From Paracamarosporium sp. OC-R06-R3 (taxonomy: Eukaryota; Ascomycota; Dothideomycetes; Pleosporales; Didymosphaeriaceae), in NCBI GenBank assembly GCA_019828545.1, contig JACVRA010000170.1, forward strand, positions 242,808 to 306,807: 64,000 nucleotides of DNA, read 5' to 3'. Shown in pieces: positions 1 to 11,268 of this stretch. Below the pieces are notes generated by a model, which worked only from the letters and a program-made list of their open reading frames with translations, did no database searches and was not told where the DNA came from. A program made the position numbers and the translations under genes. How positions within the stretch are numbered: the first letter of the stretch is position 1; every line of letters starts with the position of its first letter.

Positions 1-2723
1 TATGATCATGAGATCAGAGGATATGTTAAGGACCGCATTTGTTATGAGGTGGTTTGTTGCTGCAGAGCACTGGGGATTGTCAGGTGGGACAGCCCAATAT
101 TGCGAGAACGGCCGGCACCAGACGCCGAGGTACAGGATTTCCATAATGACCTGCAGTGCAATGTCAGAAGGCAGTTGAAACCGAATGCTTCAGTTCTTGT
201 CTTACAAATCCAAGAGCCGTGTAACCAGCGACCCATAGTACAAGTTTATGCTGCGGTAGAAGCGCTCTGTAGGACTGGTCAGTATTGGTACCAGGTCCAA
301 GGGGAGGGTTGGGACTCACGTCATACGCTTGTACATCAACAGCAGACACGCTTTTACGAGCCAAATGGTGCAGCATTGCATTTGTTCGACAACGAGGACC
401 AGCTTGGATCCATAGATTCGTTGGCTGATCTCTTTCTGCGAAAACCTCGAGACATCTTCCCCAGGGGCTATAAGGTTACTGCTACTGCGAACCACCAGGT
501 GCATCGCACCCATTAAGACAGTCATTGAGACCTGCGGTGCTGGTCAGTGATGTGACATCTTTTTCGATGAGTAGTAAAACCTACCATGGCGACGCAAATC
601 AGATAGTCGTCCGCACTAAGGGTTCGCCAGGAGCCACTGTGGAGCTTTCTGGACACAAGGCGGGTTATGAGCACCAGCCAACATGTGGCATACCATATCC
701 CGGATTCTGGCTCGACAGTCGACATGGTTCTGTAAAGATTGAGAAGAGGGACTCTACCAGTCTACCATTAACGATAAAAGATGGATAATTAAGATAGCGG
801 TATTTGATAAAGAGTGACTGAAGTTCAGCAAGTCAAGTAAAAAATTCTCAATGTTGGATCCTGGCGCATTGGAATTGGCGCAAAGGGTGTAGGATCCAAG
901 GGCGTGGTAGTCGAAGTTGCTTTAGGGATGCGATTGAGGTTGCGTCGGGTGTGGAAAAATTACGGATGACGACGCTTTCGAATTGTAAAAAAATCCAAGA
1001 GGTGCCGATCGTCTGCAGATCGTCGACGGATGTGATGTCAATGGTTCCTGATATGTCGCTCTGGAGTATGTCGCGTTCATATATCTCGCATGTCAGGGGG
1101 AGTTCCTCGTCCCGTTCAAGAGGATAGGGTCTGTCGGTTGAGGGGGACGAAACGGCGGCGCCCGCAGAACATTAAAGACCGCGGCACTCGTAATCAGCAG
1201 CGAGACTCGGGTTCGGTGTGGTCTCGGTGGCATTTTGGCTGGCTTACCCAATACGCCGTGTTCCTGCATGGATGGTGGGCTACTAAACGATCTAGCGGAG
1301 ACACTTGAGCGCTAGTTACCTGTCACCTGGATCGATAGAATGTTCGCTTGCTGGGCATGTCTGTTTACACGGGTAGATGGCGCGATGTCTGGTTTCTCGG
1401 TTCACCCGCGGATGATCCTTTGATCGTCGTGACGAAGCTAGAAGATCCAACATAGCCAATGAAGAACACGTTCGTCTACGTCCGCAGAGGTATTCCACTT
1501 TTCGTGAGATGAATTTCCAGGAACCCGCTGTCCGTGCGGACTATTTCAATGCACTTGTTCTCTCGAAGTCTGATCTCGTCCGCACCCACTACCAATCCCG
1601 CGTCTTGTAGAAAGAAAATTCCTATTTCAAGAACCCATCCATGCTTTCCAAGGATACTAACAACCTCATCTGAGGACATCACAAAACATTCCTCCCTTAT
1701 CTTTTCGATTAGAATGCCAGGGCGTCGAGCCACCCTGTTCGGTGGCTGCGTATAGCTAACCAAAACCTCGTAAGAGCAATGCTTAGATTCTCTCGAAGTA
1801 GATGAGTGGCTTGAATTCGCGTGTCCACGATGGCATCTCCTGTACAAGTGCGAGTGGTGGCGGGAGACTTGGCGCTAGATTCTGCACGAGCTAACGGGGA
1901 ACGCTGCCGCTCGATTGGTGTCGATAGCCCCTGTGGAAGCACCGCCCGTCTGGAATGCGGCTCGAATATATTATAGATACGCGATGCCGATCATGAGTGG
2001 TTCATGGGGTTCTCGACTGCATACTAGTATTTTTTACCGGTACCTCGGCGGTCAGTACTTGCAGGGACATGCGTGAAAGCAATTTGAGATTGAAATGTGC
2101 TGCGCGACTTAGGTCGACCCTTTCAATGGCCACTTCCCCAGCGATTCCCCACTCGCTCGGGTAGGCGCGGGTGACTCCAAATGGCCCCTTGATTCTCCAG
2201 AATTGGAATTCGTTAAGTGGTTTTAACCCCACATGACGGTCGAGCTACAGAATGTTATGAATCAGTGGAGAAAAGCAGGACGAGTACACACACGCACAAC
2301 CTTAACTAAGCGTTCCATGGATTCCCCGGGGTTTGCACCTTAGAAATGGGACATACGGACTCTTTATGGTGAGTTTGTATACGGGTGGAAAAGTTAGACG
2401 ACAAGTTTGAAGTCGCTCGAATGACGTGCCCCCGGATCGGGAACTGTGCTTTTTTTTTTTTGGAATCTCTGGCGAGTACATTTTGTGACTCGATTTTGCT
2501 TGTGGCAAACCCGCGGAACGGTGGTAGCGGGTCCCATTTGAACGGGAAAAAAGGTTAATACAACCATCTCGGGCTTCTAGTACATATCGAGAGAGAGTGT
2601 TAATAAGGTTTATCGGACGAGTTATGGAACGGATCATGACTAAGTCTACTATACAAGTTGTATTAAGGTATTGGCTATCAGAGTATGGTACAAGATCTAC
2701 AAAAGTAACACATACAAGGCCGG
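1..2723. other. Region without a firm gene
   Basis: I see no recognisable gene here. Several open stretches look weakly protein-like but have no start or partner exon I can support. One is plus 49-516, which has no ATG near its start. The others are minus 2232-2002 and minus 1679-1476; the latter runs from an ATG and encodes a short, plausible-looking piece with MSSDEVVSIL near its start. The two minus stretches could be exons or relics of one decayed gene. A run of T residues lies near 2451. This is inference only. Confidence 0.4.
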
Positions 2724-5411
2724 TTAGTGTTGATTTCTTTTTCTCCTTCGCTCTTCTGGAATGTTGTCTACTGTTTCCATAAGCTTGTCGAGACCAAATG
2801 TGGTCTCTGAATTCGGCGTGGTCGAGGCGGGGTTACTCGATGCTAGCCTCGCGCTCGGGTTGATGGCCCTGTCTTGCGCTCCAAATGTGGCAAGTAATCC
2901 GTCGGAAGCGGTAGAAGCGGGTCCAACAGCTTTGTGTGCACCCTGAACACCTTCCTCCTCGGACTGAGCCATGTTTTCCTCCAAGAAGTCGTCCCCACGC
3001 TGGCGTACATGCGTCTCCACGTAGGTAATCTTTAGACCCTGCTCCCTAGCTTCCCCGTCGTTTCTGGAGAGGATATCGCTCAGTCTTAGATGCCCCCTCC
3101 TATGAACGACTCGGTCGAACCTAGGGTGCCACATAAGAGCATGCAATTTCGACTTGCCGTACATCCTCGGTTCAGGCAACAGAGGCGTACCCCAGATCTC
3201 GTTCACGCGGCGGACGTACTCCGGATACGTAATCGTGTTCACAGTCCGCATAATACGGTTCTGTTTGTTTCGAGAACGGCCCCGTCCAAAGAGATTAATG
3301 AACACCATCTGCAGTGCCTTAATGACTGTCTTGGAATTGACGTAAAGGCAGAGATAGCGCAGCTCCACAAGCGTCTTGAGGCCAATGTCCCAGTCCAGAC
3401 GATTTAAGATGCCATTTCGACGGAAACGAAGACGAAAATGCTTCTTGCTTGCTGTATGTGAGAGCAAGGACTGCTCGGTCACTGCATTGGGAAGAAGCCC
3501 TGCTCTGAATCCCCACACGATGAGTGCTTGTTTGAATCGGTCAGGGAACAGTTGTCGCAGAGGATGGTCCTTATGGGTCTGGCCTATGGTGGACAATGGC
3601 TTCCATTCGCCTATTCGGGTTGGATTTGTGAGTCGCAATTTCTCGGTGAGAGGTTCCAAAAATCCCGGTTCTCGGACCTTGTTGAGCGGGACACTTCCTC
3701 GAGGTGCATACCAGCAGAAAAGCCAATGGACAAGGCGTCGGAGCTCACGCATGCGGCCAGTCATACCAAAACGCCGTAGTATTTCGTGCCACATAAAGGG
3801 AGAAATTTTCCCAATGTTGTTCTCAAGAATGAACATATACATGCGCGCGACGAACCGCAGATCATCGAAACCTCTGAGGTGTTCTGATGTCCTTCGCACA
3901 GGCAGCCGCCCCCGCCGCCGAGGCCGGAGAATATCAGTTCTTAGTTTCTCTATTGCCACCGAGGAAACGGGGATCTGATGCTGAGCCATGCTCTGCAACG
4001 TTTGGAATACGTCGTCTGGTGCACATCGCTTGGTTTGGGCTTGAAGTAGTAAATTCCAGGCTTGCCTGGCGCGTTTCGCATAGAATAGACTAAGGATCGC
4101 CAGCGTGCGGTGAGCCTGACCCCAATCCTGCTGCCCAAGGTAGTAGTCAAGTAGTTTCGTCTGGAGTTGGAAGTCATCGTAGACATCAGGGTGCTGGTCG
4201 CTCTCGAGCATGCTACGCACTAGAAAGTGTTGCTTTTCTTGCGCAAACTTCTCCAGTGCCAAAGAGAAGACGCAGCCCTGCAGTGCGATCCCTGCTACTC
4301 TCAGCTCTTCGAATCTCTCAGGCAGATCAGAGATGGGGTCTGTCCTGGACGCCATGGCACGTACAGCCAGAGGCCCTATCTCGTTGACGCCAACCAAAGC
4401 CAGTCCTCGGATGACGGAGTCAGGCGGAATCGCCCTGGTGGCGAACATCCTGGCGCAAAAGGAGTCTTCGAAGCGAACAGGAGCAGTATCCCGACCGCGC
4501 AGACGGCGCAATAGATCTTGGTCCATTTCTTCGTTGGCCCGCCAGTGTCCAGCAATAGCAGCCTTGACTCTTACTTCGGGGTTGGATGAAGTTATATTGT
4601 GGGCTATGAACGCTTGTGCCATTGGAGATGTCGCGATTTCGGGAGAAGGTAAATCTCCTTTCGAAATGCATGTTGCATGCCATCTCAGAGCCGTGGCGAT
4701 GGAACCTCTCAATTCAGGGACGACGGCATCATATAGATTCGTTTCGTTGCTCTCCTTGTACATTTCCAAGAGCGTATCGTACATGTCTGCCGTTAAGCGT
4801 CCTTTATTTGTTCGCGCTAGATGTCTTAACGGTAACTGCTCGAATCCTAGCTCGCGGCGCATGAAACGATGGTATGCGAGTGCTCGTCTGAAGTGGCGAG
4901 CATTTGGAAGCCAGTGAGCTATACACAGTTCGTACAACCGCGGATAGACCTGGCCTGTTCTCTTGCGTAGGTCTGCAGCGTGGTCGAGAAGCTCTGCGAC
5001 GACTTGCGAGTCCTTGACGAATGTACCCCACAAGAAGTCGGCTTCTGGCGTCGTGTCGGTAGGCAAGTCGAACCCAAGCCGAGTGCGGGAGGCCCATACT
5101 TCATAGATGCCATCGAGTCCCTTTCTCCTCTCCTGTCCCTGCAGCCTCTCTACCAACTCCTTGGCATCTGCAATGCGGTCTGGGCTGTGTCTTCTCGCCC
5201 CAAACACTTTAAGGTTCTCTTCGGCGTGGAGGCGTAGCTCCTCTCCTCGCCAACGCCTCCATCTCCCCTCGGTGGGCGGTCCGGACGCGTAGTGGCGGCT
5301 CTGGCGGGTGCAGGCGACGCATGCCGTCGGCGGTGCTTGGGCGGTGACGATGGTGCGGAGGAGTCTCAACGCAGACGGGCTGGCGAGGAGTCTGTCCAAG
5401 GCCGGTGGCAT
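2724..5411 (-). CDS. Large mitochondrial protein, possibly PPR-like RNA-processing factor
   Basis: A single-exon gene of 895 residues. The ATG at 5411 is chosen because the open frame extends upstream to 5597 only through a GTG codon, and because translation from 5411 begins with a mitochondrial targeting-like peptide: rich in Arg, Leu, Ala and Ser, few acidic residues, ending near RHYAS at about residue 43. The body is alpha-helical in character, with spaced Leu/Ala/Arg helices resembling fungal mitochondrial helical-repeat (PPR-like) proteins. I could not pick out a clean repeat register, so the family is a guess. A charged Ser/Thr-rich tail follows residue 830. It shares a 213-bp divergent promoter with COX7, consistent with a mitochondrial gene-expression role. 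The coding call is strong because of length and composition; the function is weak. Confidence 0.8.
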   Translation of the reverse strand: MPPALDRLLASPSALRLLRTIVTAQAPPTACVACTRQSRHYASGPPTEGRWRRWRGEELRLHAEENLKVFGARRHSPDRIADAKELVERLQGQERRKGLDGIYEVWASRTRLGFDLPTDTTPEADFLWGTFVKDSQVVAELLDHAADLRKRTGQVYPRLYELCIAHWLPNARHFRRALAYHRFMRRELGFEQLPLRHLARTNKGRLTADMYDTLLEMYKESNETNLYDAVVPELRGSIATALRWHATCISKGDLPSPEIATSPMAQAFIAHNITSSNPEVRVKAAIAGHWRANEEMDQDLLRRLRGRDTAPVRFEDSFCARMFATRAIPPDSVIRGLALVGVNEIGPLAVRAMASRTDPISDLPERFEELRVAGIALQGCVFSLALEKFAQEKQHFLVRSMLESDQHPDVYDDFQLQTKLLDYYLGQQDWGQAHRTLAILSLFYAKRARQAWNLLLQAQTKRCAPDDVFQTLQSMAQHQIPVSSVAIEKLRTDILRPRRRGRLPVRRTSEHLRGFDDLRFVARMYMFILENNIGKISPFMWHEILRRFGMTGRMRELRRLVHWLFCWYAPRGSVPLNKVREPGFLEPLTEKLRLTNPTRIGEWKPLSTIGQTHKDHPLRQLFPDRFKQALIVWGFRAGLLPNAVTEQSLLSHTASKKHFRLRFRRNGILNRLDWDIGLKTLVELRYLCLYVNSKTVIKALQMVFINLFGRGRSRNKQNRIMRTVNTITYPEYVRRVNEIWGTPLLPEPRMYGKSKLHALMWHPRFDRVVHRRGHLRLSDILSRNDGEAREQGLKITYVETHVRQRGDDFLEENMAQSEEEGVQGAHKAVGPASTASDGLLATFGAQDRAINPSARLASSNPASTTPNSETTFGLDKLMETVDNIPEERRRKRNQH

Positions 5412-5624
5412 GAATCGGCGCAGCGGGAGGGGCGCATTAAGCCATTGGCAACAACGGCGACTTGGTCTCCCAGACGAAGCATGAGCTCGAAAAAGCGGCT
5501 GACTAAGGCGCAGAAGGCTTGGCGCCTGCTTGGGTCGTTCGATGCAGCACCTCGTCAGTCCAACACCACCACCACCGACCCATTGTCCCCGCACCACACC
5601 CGCAAAACCTCTCCGCTCTTCAAA
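5412..5624. promoter_or_regulatory. Divergent promoter of two mitochondrial-protein genes
   Basis: These 213 bp separate the two start codons of the large mitochondrial protein (minus) and COX7 (plus), so both 5' leaders and both promoters must fit here or overlap the flanking codons. No TATA box is evident. A shared promoter suggests coordinated expression, which is an inference from spacing alone. Confidence 0.55.
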
Positions 5625-6124
5625 ATGGCAGGGTACGTGGCTCCTGCAGCTTCCGCCGCACTTTTCGCTCGCGGCGCGCCTGCCCGATGCGCGGGCCTCC
5701 CTCTCCGCTCCCAGTCGAGGCTTGGTACTGACGACCTGCAGCTGGATCTACCGCGAGAACCGTGTCCCCCACTACCAGAGGGAGTTCCAGAAGCATGACG
5801 GCGTGCGACTGTGGGAGAAGGTGCGTGGCGCCCCAGGCAACGGCTGGGTGGCATGACCTGAACCGCCGGCTTTGGCTGCGTGGGCGGGCTTGCGCTGCCG
5901 GCAGCAGCTGTCTGTGTCTGGAGAACCGTCTTCGCTGACTACTGTGACGCAGTCCCGCGGCAGGTGGATGATCCCCGCATACAAGGCCATCCTCTACACC
6001 AGCATTGGCTCCAGCATGTACATGATGGGCCGCCTTGTCTTCGTACGACGGCCAATTCCATGTTGCAAATTCACCACACTCACCTATTCCACAGGGACAC
6101 AAGACGTGGTTCGGCAAGAACTAA
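5625..6124 (+). CDS. cox7: Cytochrome c oxidase subunit 7 (COX7a family)
   Basis: A small subunit of respiratory complex IV in the inner mitochondrial membrane. Four exons: 5625-5632, 5742-5820, 5953-6042 and 6095-6124, joined in phase to give 68 residues. Exon 1 holds only MAG minus one base. Exon 2 encodes the conserved matrix-side segment with RVPHYQREFQ and LWEK. Exon 3 encodes the single membrane helix (IPAYKAILYTSIGSSMYMM). Exon 4 encodes the family's C-terminus GHKTWFGKN. All introns are GT-AG, and the phases (2, 0, 0) agree across each junction. The length is normal for the fungal family. The gene is easy to miss because no single exon exceeds 90 bp. It is divergent from a putative mitochondrial protein gene. 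Confidence 0.9.
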
Positions 6125-6546
6125 GCGTATGAACAGAAACTGCGTCTAGGCGAGGGCAGCACGGGAGGGTAGTTTATCGGCCGCAATGTACAAACAGTCA
6201 GCACAGCTTGAACCAATGGCATAGATTCCCTTTGTCGTATCGCAGTGATGTTAGTTTCCGCCGGGTGACTCGGTCCCTATTTGCGCAACCTGTGATGTGT
6301 ACCACTGCTCCCCGGTCGGAGGAGGAGCCCCTAAGTGCCCCCAGCCAGCGCAAGAGCATCTTACTAGCCGTAAAAACACGGCAGAGCACGTAGACGAGAA
6401 ATGCATCGTTTTGAACGGGGTTCGCTGGTCGGGTTTAGCTCTCTCGGTACCAAACGTCAGAGTGCGCCGAGCCGAGCTCTCCAGCCTCGCCGCACGCTCC
6501 CTACCTCTCCACCATCCCCCACAATCCATTGTGTTGACTGGACGCA

Positions 6547-7995
6547 ATGGCCGACTTCGTCAAGGGGCTCTTTGGCGGCCAGCAGAAGGTGGCCCAGCCG
6601 CACTCTGGCGGCGACGACGGTATGCTCCACGTTAATATCGCAGCGACCCGCAGACCTGGGTTCTGGCACACACAGGCCTGCTAACCTTCGCAGACTTCGC
6701 CGACTATGCAGGCGCACCAGACCCCACGCCCGCCCTCTCCTCGCTCGCTGCCACGACGGGCGCTGCGTCCGCGGCGCCCACTGCGGCCGTCGGCCAGGCG
6801 CCCTACACGGCGTGGTACCGCGTGTGGGAGCGCACCACCATCGACGACTTCAAGCTCGAGCTCTACATCCTGCCCTTCATCTTCGTCGTCGTCGTCGTCC
6901 ATCTCTGGGGCACCCGCCGCAACCGCGCCAGGGCGAACCACTGGATCAAGTCGCACGCCCCGGTCTTGCAGCACGAGTTCGCACAGGTCGGATATGTGCG
7001 TCCGCAGGCTGGCGTCGACGACGTGAAGCAGGGGGCCATCAACCCGGCCGATCTGCTGCGCGAGAAGAAGCCCGACGAGTTCGCGTCGTACGCTACCGGG
7101 CGCCAGAACGTCGCCTTTGTCGACTTCAAGTTGACCCTGGCCAAGAGGTTCAATCCTCTGATGCGCCTGGGCGAGCTCCTCATCTCCCTGTTCTTCGAAA
7201 GCATGCCCGCCCCCGTCGAGCGCTTGGAAGCAACCGCGTACGTCTTTGACGGCCAGGAGGCAAAGATCGCTCCGGCCATCGCGAGAGGTGCTGGAGAGAA
7301 AGTGGCCAACAGCACTTTTGATGGCTTCGTCTTCGCTGTGGTGCACAAGGACCTCATGAAGCGCCTTCGCGAGGACCGGTACGATCTCTCCCTGACCGCG
7401 AGCAAGGACCACGCGAAGCTTCCCCTCTGGGTCACCGTCATGAGCGAGAGCGCTGAAGTCACCGACACGGTTCTTACCCCTGAGCTTATCAAAGCTATCA
7501 ACGACGCCGGCGACGATTTCGAGGCCCTGGTCATTACCGACCAGCCAATGGACCAGCCTAGGAAGTATGCACTCCCATATTTGCCATTGACGTGTCGTTC
7601 ATACTAACAATGATACTAGACTCGACGACACTGTCCCCCGCAAGCGCGTCAACCTCTCCCTCAAGCTCAAGTCTCCTGGCACTCCCTACGATTCTACCCT
7701 TCCACTCTTCCAGTACTTCATCCGCCTCCCCGACTTCCTTGCCAGCAAAGCGCATTTCCGCCCCGAAGCTTTGCGCCGCATCAAAGCCACGCGCGAGGAG
7801 CAGATCGCCAAGATCCGCAGGCTCGACGACGACGAAAAGGCCGAGGAGCGCAAGTTGGCAAGCGACAAGCTGAAGAAGGAGCAGCGCGATGCCAAGTTGG
7901 GCCGCATGACGGCCGATGAACAGAGGAAGTATCTGGATAAGGAGAGGGAAAGAGACGTCAAGAAGCGGACGAAGAAGCAGACTGTCAAGGGTTAG
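6547..7995 (+). CDS. CCDC47/DUF1682 ER membrane protein
   Basis: Homologue of CCDC47 (calumin), which in animals is part of the PAT chaperone complex helping multipass proteins insert at the ER translocon; the fungal role is inferred. Exons 6547-6619, 6694-7564 and 7620-7992 plus stop give 438 residues. After a Gly/Ala-rich N-terminus, one membrane helix (LYILPFIFVVVVVHLWG) lies near residue 90. The conserved DUF1682 body follows, with YATGRQNVAFVD, KRFNPLMRLGELL and LPLWVTVMSESAE. The tail from about residue 360 is a Lys/Arg/Glu-rich coiled coil, as in the family. Intron 2 contains a consensus TACTAAC branch site. The C-terminal end is strongly basic (KKRTKKQTVKG). Confidence 0.92.
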
Positions 7996-9435
7996 GGAAT
8001 TGGCAATATGCATCGGACGGGCAGGAATTCTTTGAGTCGAGTCGAGTCGAGTTGAGTTAAGCTGCGTGTCTATATTGGATGTTGAGTTGGCCCAGGCTGG
8101 GGCCGCTAGTGCGTTGGTGCTATTTCTAGAGTCGGTGGAGTGGTTTGTATAGTGTATAGCGAACGCGGCAAGCGTTGGTTCGGTGGATGTTGTATTACTT
8201 GTTTAAACCCAGATCAAAGCATTGTACAGGCTTTGAATAAAAAGAGTGTTCAATTGTATACTGAGAAGGCTTGCCCGCTGTATGGCGAACAAAATTTTCA
8301 GAGATTCATCCAAAGAGAGAGTAGATGTACACCTCAGGGTACTAAGAATCATAATATTGCCACGCACGTTGTTGTCTTGATGCTGAGAGGTACCCCGTCG
8401 TGACAAGAAATATCTGCATGGACTGTCAACTCCCCAACGTAGCCTCTAAGTTCACTACGTTGGCATGAATCTGTACGTCAGGAGAGATGGCAGAAGCAGG
8501 ATGTGGGGAATGGATAAAGAAAGAACAGGGAGGGGTGAATATAATGATTCGGGAAGCCTAACGGATGAAGGGCGTTGTAGGGCTAGGTGTGCGAGGGGAA
8601 ATGACGAAGATTTGCTGGAGCAAAAGAGCGCTGGAGTAGATGGTAAACATGCTTCTTAGCGCTTTAGGACGAGGAACTACGTGACATTACTATACAAGAC
8701 AGTGTAGTCTGAGTGAAGTAAGGAGAATGATAATGAAAGAAGGCATGGCAATGATGAGGACGCAATAGAGTTTGAGGAACATGTATGAAAGTCACAGACG
8801 AGGAAATTGCTTTGCAAAAGCGTAGCCCTTTGCCCTGCACTCCTGCCCTTTTCGTAAGCATCTGCCTTCTAACCGTTGGTAAATCCAAGACTTGCTCAAA
8901 CATGACCGCTGCTTGTAAGACTCTTCAAAATCTGCTGGAATCTACATCACGTCCATTCGAGTTGACCTCTCACACGGTCCTGTTAGCGTAACTTCGCCTT
9001 ATCATTGAAGCAGTGTCTATAACGATTTGGGAATGCACTCGTCCACTGAATCTGAATTCAGAGTACTGTCATGTCAATAATACCATTTTACGATCAAGAA
9101 AGTACCAGTGTAGATGAGTAGAGGGGATTACATTAGAGAAGGATAAATTTCAGGGCAATCCGAGAAAATACGATATGAAGGCTGGATTTAATTTCGATAG
9201 ATCGTACAGCTGTGTAGCATTGCAAGCAAGGACGTGTTTTCTGATCATATTTGTGTACTTGTAACGGCTTAAACCACTCTTGATATTGTCGTCCTACAGG
9301 GAATATATAGAATTACGATTTGATAGCGATGATATTACACCGAAAAGTTCAACATATGTAGAGTTCAATCTGTAGTATATAACCACACATCTCTCATGTA
9401 TATTCGCATCATCGCACTACACGATCCGCAGCACA
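7996..9435. other. Convergent intergenic region
   Basis: About 1.4 kb between the 3' ends of two convergent genes. It is AT-rich in its right half. A short GAGTC/GAGTT array lies at about 8034-8058. Open frames here have atypical composition and I see no gene. Confidence 0.5.
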
Positions 9436-10645
9436 CTACGTCCCAGCCCTCATGCTCACCGTCTCCGTCCCCGCACTCTCCTTCCACCCATCCGCTTTCC
9501 TCCTACCCAACGCCCTCCTTAATATCCACTCCTTCGCACTAACACCTTCCCCCTCATCCTCCTCCCCCTCAATCAAATTCCTCAACACAACCCCATCTCC
9601 AGGCCTACAAAAATACACAAGACTATACCTCTCGCACGCCCCCTGTTCCCCGGGCGGCGGCACAACACGGTGGATGTTACTCCTCAGCCGGCCTCCCGAG
9701 AACTTGACTAGCGCGTCTCCGAGATTGACGATACAGTGGCCTGGGAGGGGACGCACGTACGTCCATCCGTTCTGACAGAGTTCGTTTTCTATTGCGGAAC
9801 AGGGCTCGGAAGACGAGGGCGGGATTGGTTCGATGGAAGGTGGGAGGCGAACCTGCAAGCCCCCGAGACGATTGAAGAGGATGGTTACAGAGCCGAAGTC
9901 TGTGTGCTCACCGAGAGCGACGGCTGCGGAAGAATGTGGTTGCGGCGGTGCTTTTACAAAGCGGATTTGGTCGCCAGAATTGGTGGTCAGAGCATGTAAA
10001 GAAGACAGTCCGCCGGATGCGCGAGTTTCGGGGCTAAGTGGGAGGCGAGACGTGAGGAGAGAAGTGATGAGCATGCAGAGTGCATGGGAGGAACGAATGT
10101 ATGATTCGAAAAGCGGCCGGTGTTGGTTCAAGATAGTCGGACAAGGAAGTTGTTCACTCAGACCGAGGATATCGTCTTTGGAGATCTGTTAAACTGTTGT
10201 AAGCTCTGGACGACTATTCTCTCCCCACGCCAGGCCTTGCTTTGGACGAGCATACATTGTAGAATTCATTCCGATCCTTCGTGCCCTTCCCATCTACGAT
10301 GCCCTTTCCATAGCCTTTGTACCCGAAGTAACTCCCCTGGTCCGCAAAGTCATACCTTGTCTTCTCTTCGACTGGCAGTTCAAAGAAGTCAGTCATTACA
10401 TTGAACAACTGCTCGACATATCGCAGCAACACCTCCCCACTACCATCATCAATACGTAAATCGAGGTAAAAGAAGCCCAGCTCGCAACAAGCGCGCCAGC
10501 ATCGTTCTTGCTCTTCTGCATCCTTCCGTAGGAGCCTGTCTAAGGAGACGCGTAGGAGTGGGGCGGTGGGAACGTTGGGTGAGAAGGATGGAAGCTCGGG
10601 AAAGCATTCGGCAGTAGGAGAGGGGTTGTGTTCTGAGTGCGGCAT
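9436..10645 (-). CDS. 2-oxoglutarate/Fe(II)-dependent oxygenase (isopenicillin N synthase-like)
   Basis: A soluble non-heme iron oxygenase of the isopenicillin N synthase-like fold; the substrate cannot be told. Exons 10645-10256 and 10185-9436 give 379 residues. The intron donor GTATGC directly follows EFYN, and the acceptor precedes ISKDDILG. The N-terminal DIOX_N-type half carries RVSLDRLL and the ACCELGFFYL motif. The C-terminal half carries the iron ligands His224 and Asp226 (HTDFGSV) and His302 (NIHRVV), plus the 2-oxoglutarate-binding Arg316-x-Ser318 (RYSLVYF). All catalytic residues are present, so the enzyme looks intact. The ATG at 10645 is used because the frame upstream opens only with TTG. 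Members of this family act in secondary metabolism, in gibberellin-like pathways and in detoxification. No clear biosynthetic cluster surrounds it. Confidence 0.88.
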
Positions 10646-11268
10646 CGTGAGGGTTACAGATGAGGTATACGGCAAAAGCACAAGTTTCCGACTGTGCTGT
10701 TTCCAGGTTGATCGAATAGATTCCAACTATCGGCTTACATGGCACACTGTAACACACTGCATACTTCCGAAGGCTACCCGAGAGGAAGCTAGAAGATGTG
10801 GAGATAGCATGGAGAAGGCGGGGTAGATCAGGAACCGAGAGTGGGTGCGAGACACTAGCGGGAAAGCTAGGGTCAGTCAGGGGAACACGAAAGACACGAA
10901 TAAAGGACACATCGAGGAACAAGGTATAAGCAAAGACTCCATTAACTATCCACAGATGTACTCCACCTTTCCAACCACATGAGCCGTAGATCCCTGCGCC
11001 AATTGCTATGCAAAAAGGCAGCACCCTCCGCGCGGCCACCAGCGAAGAACGCCGGCAGAGCCAGCGGCGAGGTGGCAGTGAGCACGGTCAGGCGACCGAA
11101 GCGAAGAGAATATATGAACACAATTTGATGTGACAAGGCCGACTAGGTTCCAGCTCCGTAACGTTTCGTGACACGAATACAAGGCGTGAAGGTGACCTAA
11201 ACACATTAGTTGAGACGTTCAACATGATAAGGTGGTATGTATGCTTACCATTGACAGAGTGAAGTCAT
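10646..11268. other. Intergenic region upstream of the oxygenase
   Basis: About 620 bp containing the oxygenase promoter and the 3' flank of HEX1. A minus-strand open frame with hydrophobic runs overlaps it, but it starts only with GTG and overlaps the oxygenase exon in another frame, so it is not called. Confidence 0.45.

Noticed and set aside
5412..5597. N-terminal extension of the large mitochondrial protein
   Set aside because: It would need a GTG start and would displace the targeting peptide; the ATG at 5411 gives a better N-terminus.
10449..11039. 196-codon minus-strand frame with hydrophobic runs upstream of the oxygenase
   Set aside because: Starts with GTG only and overlaps the oxygenase's first exon in another frame.
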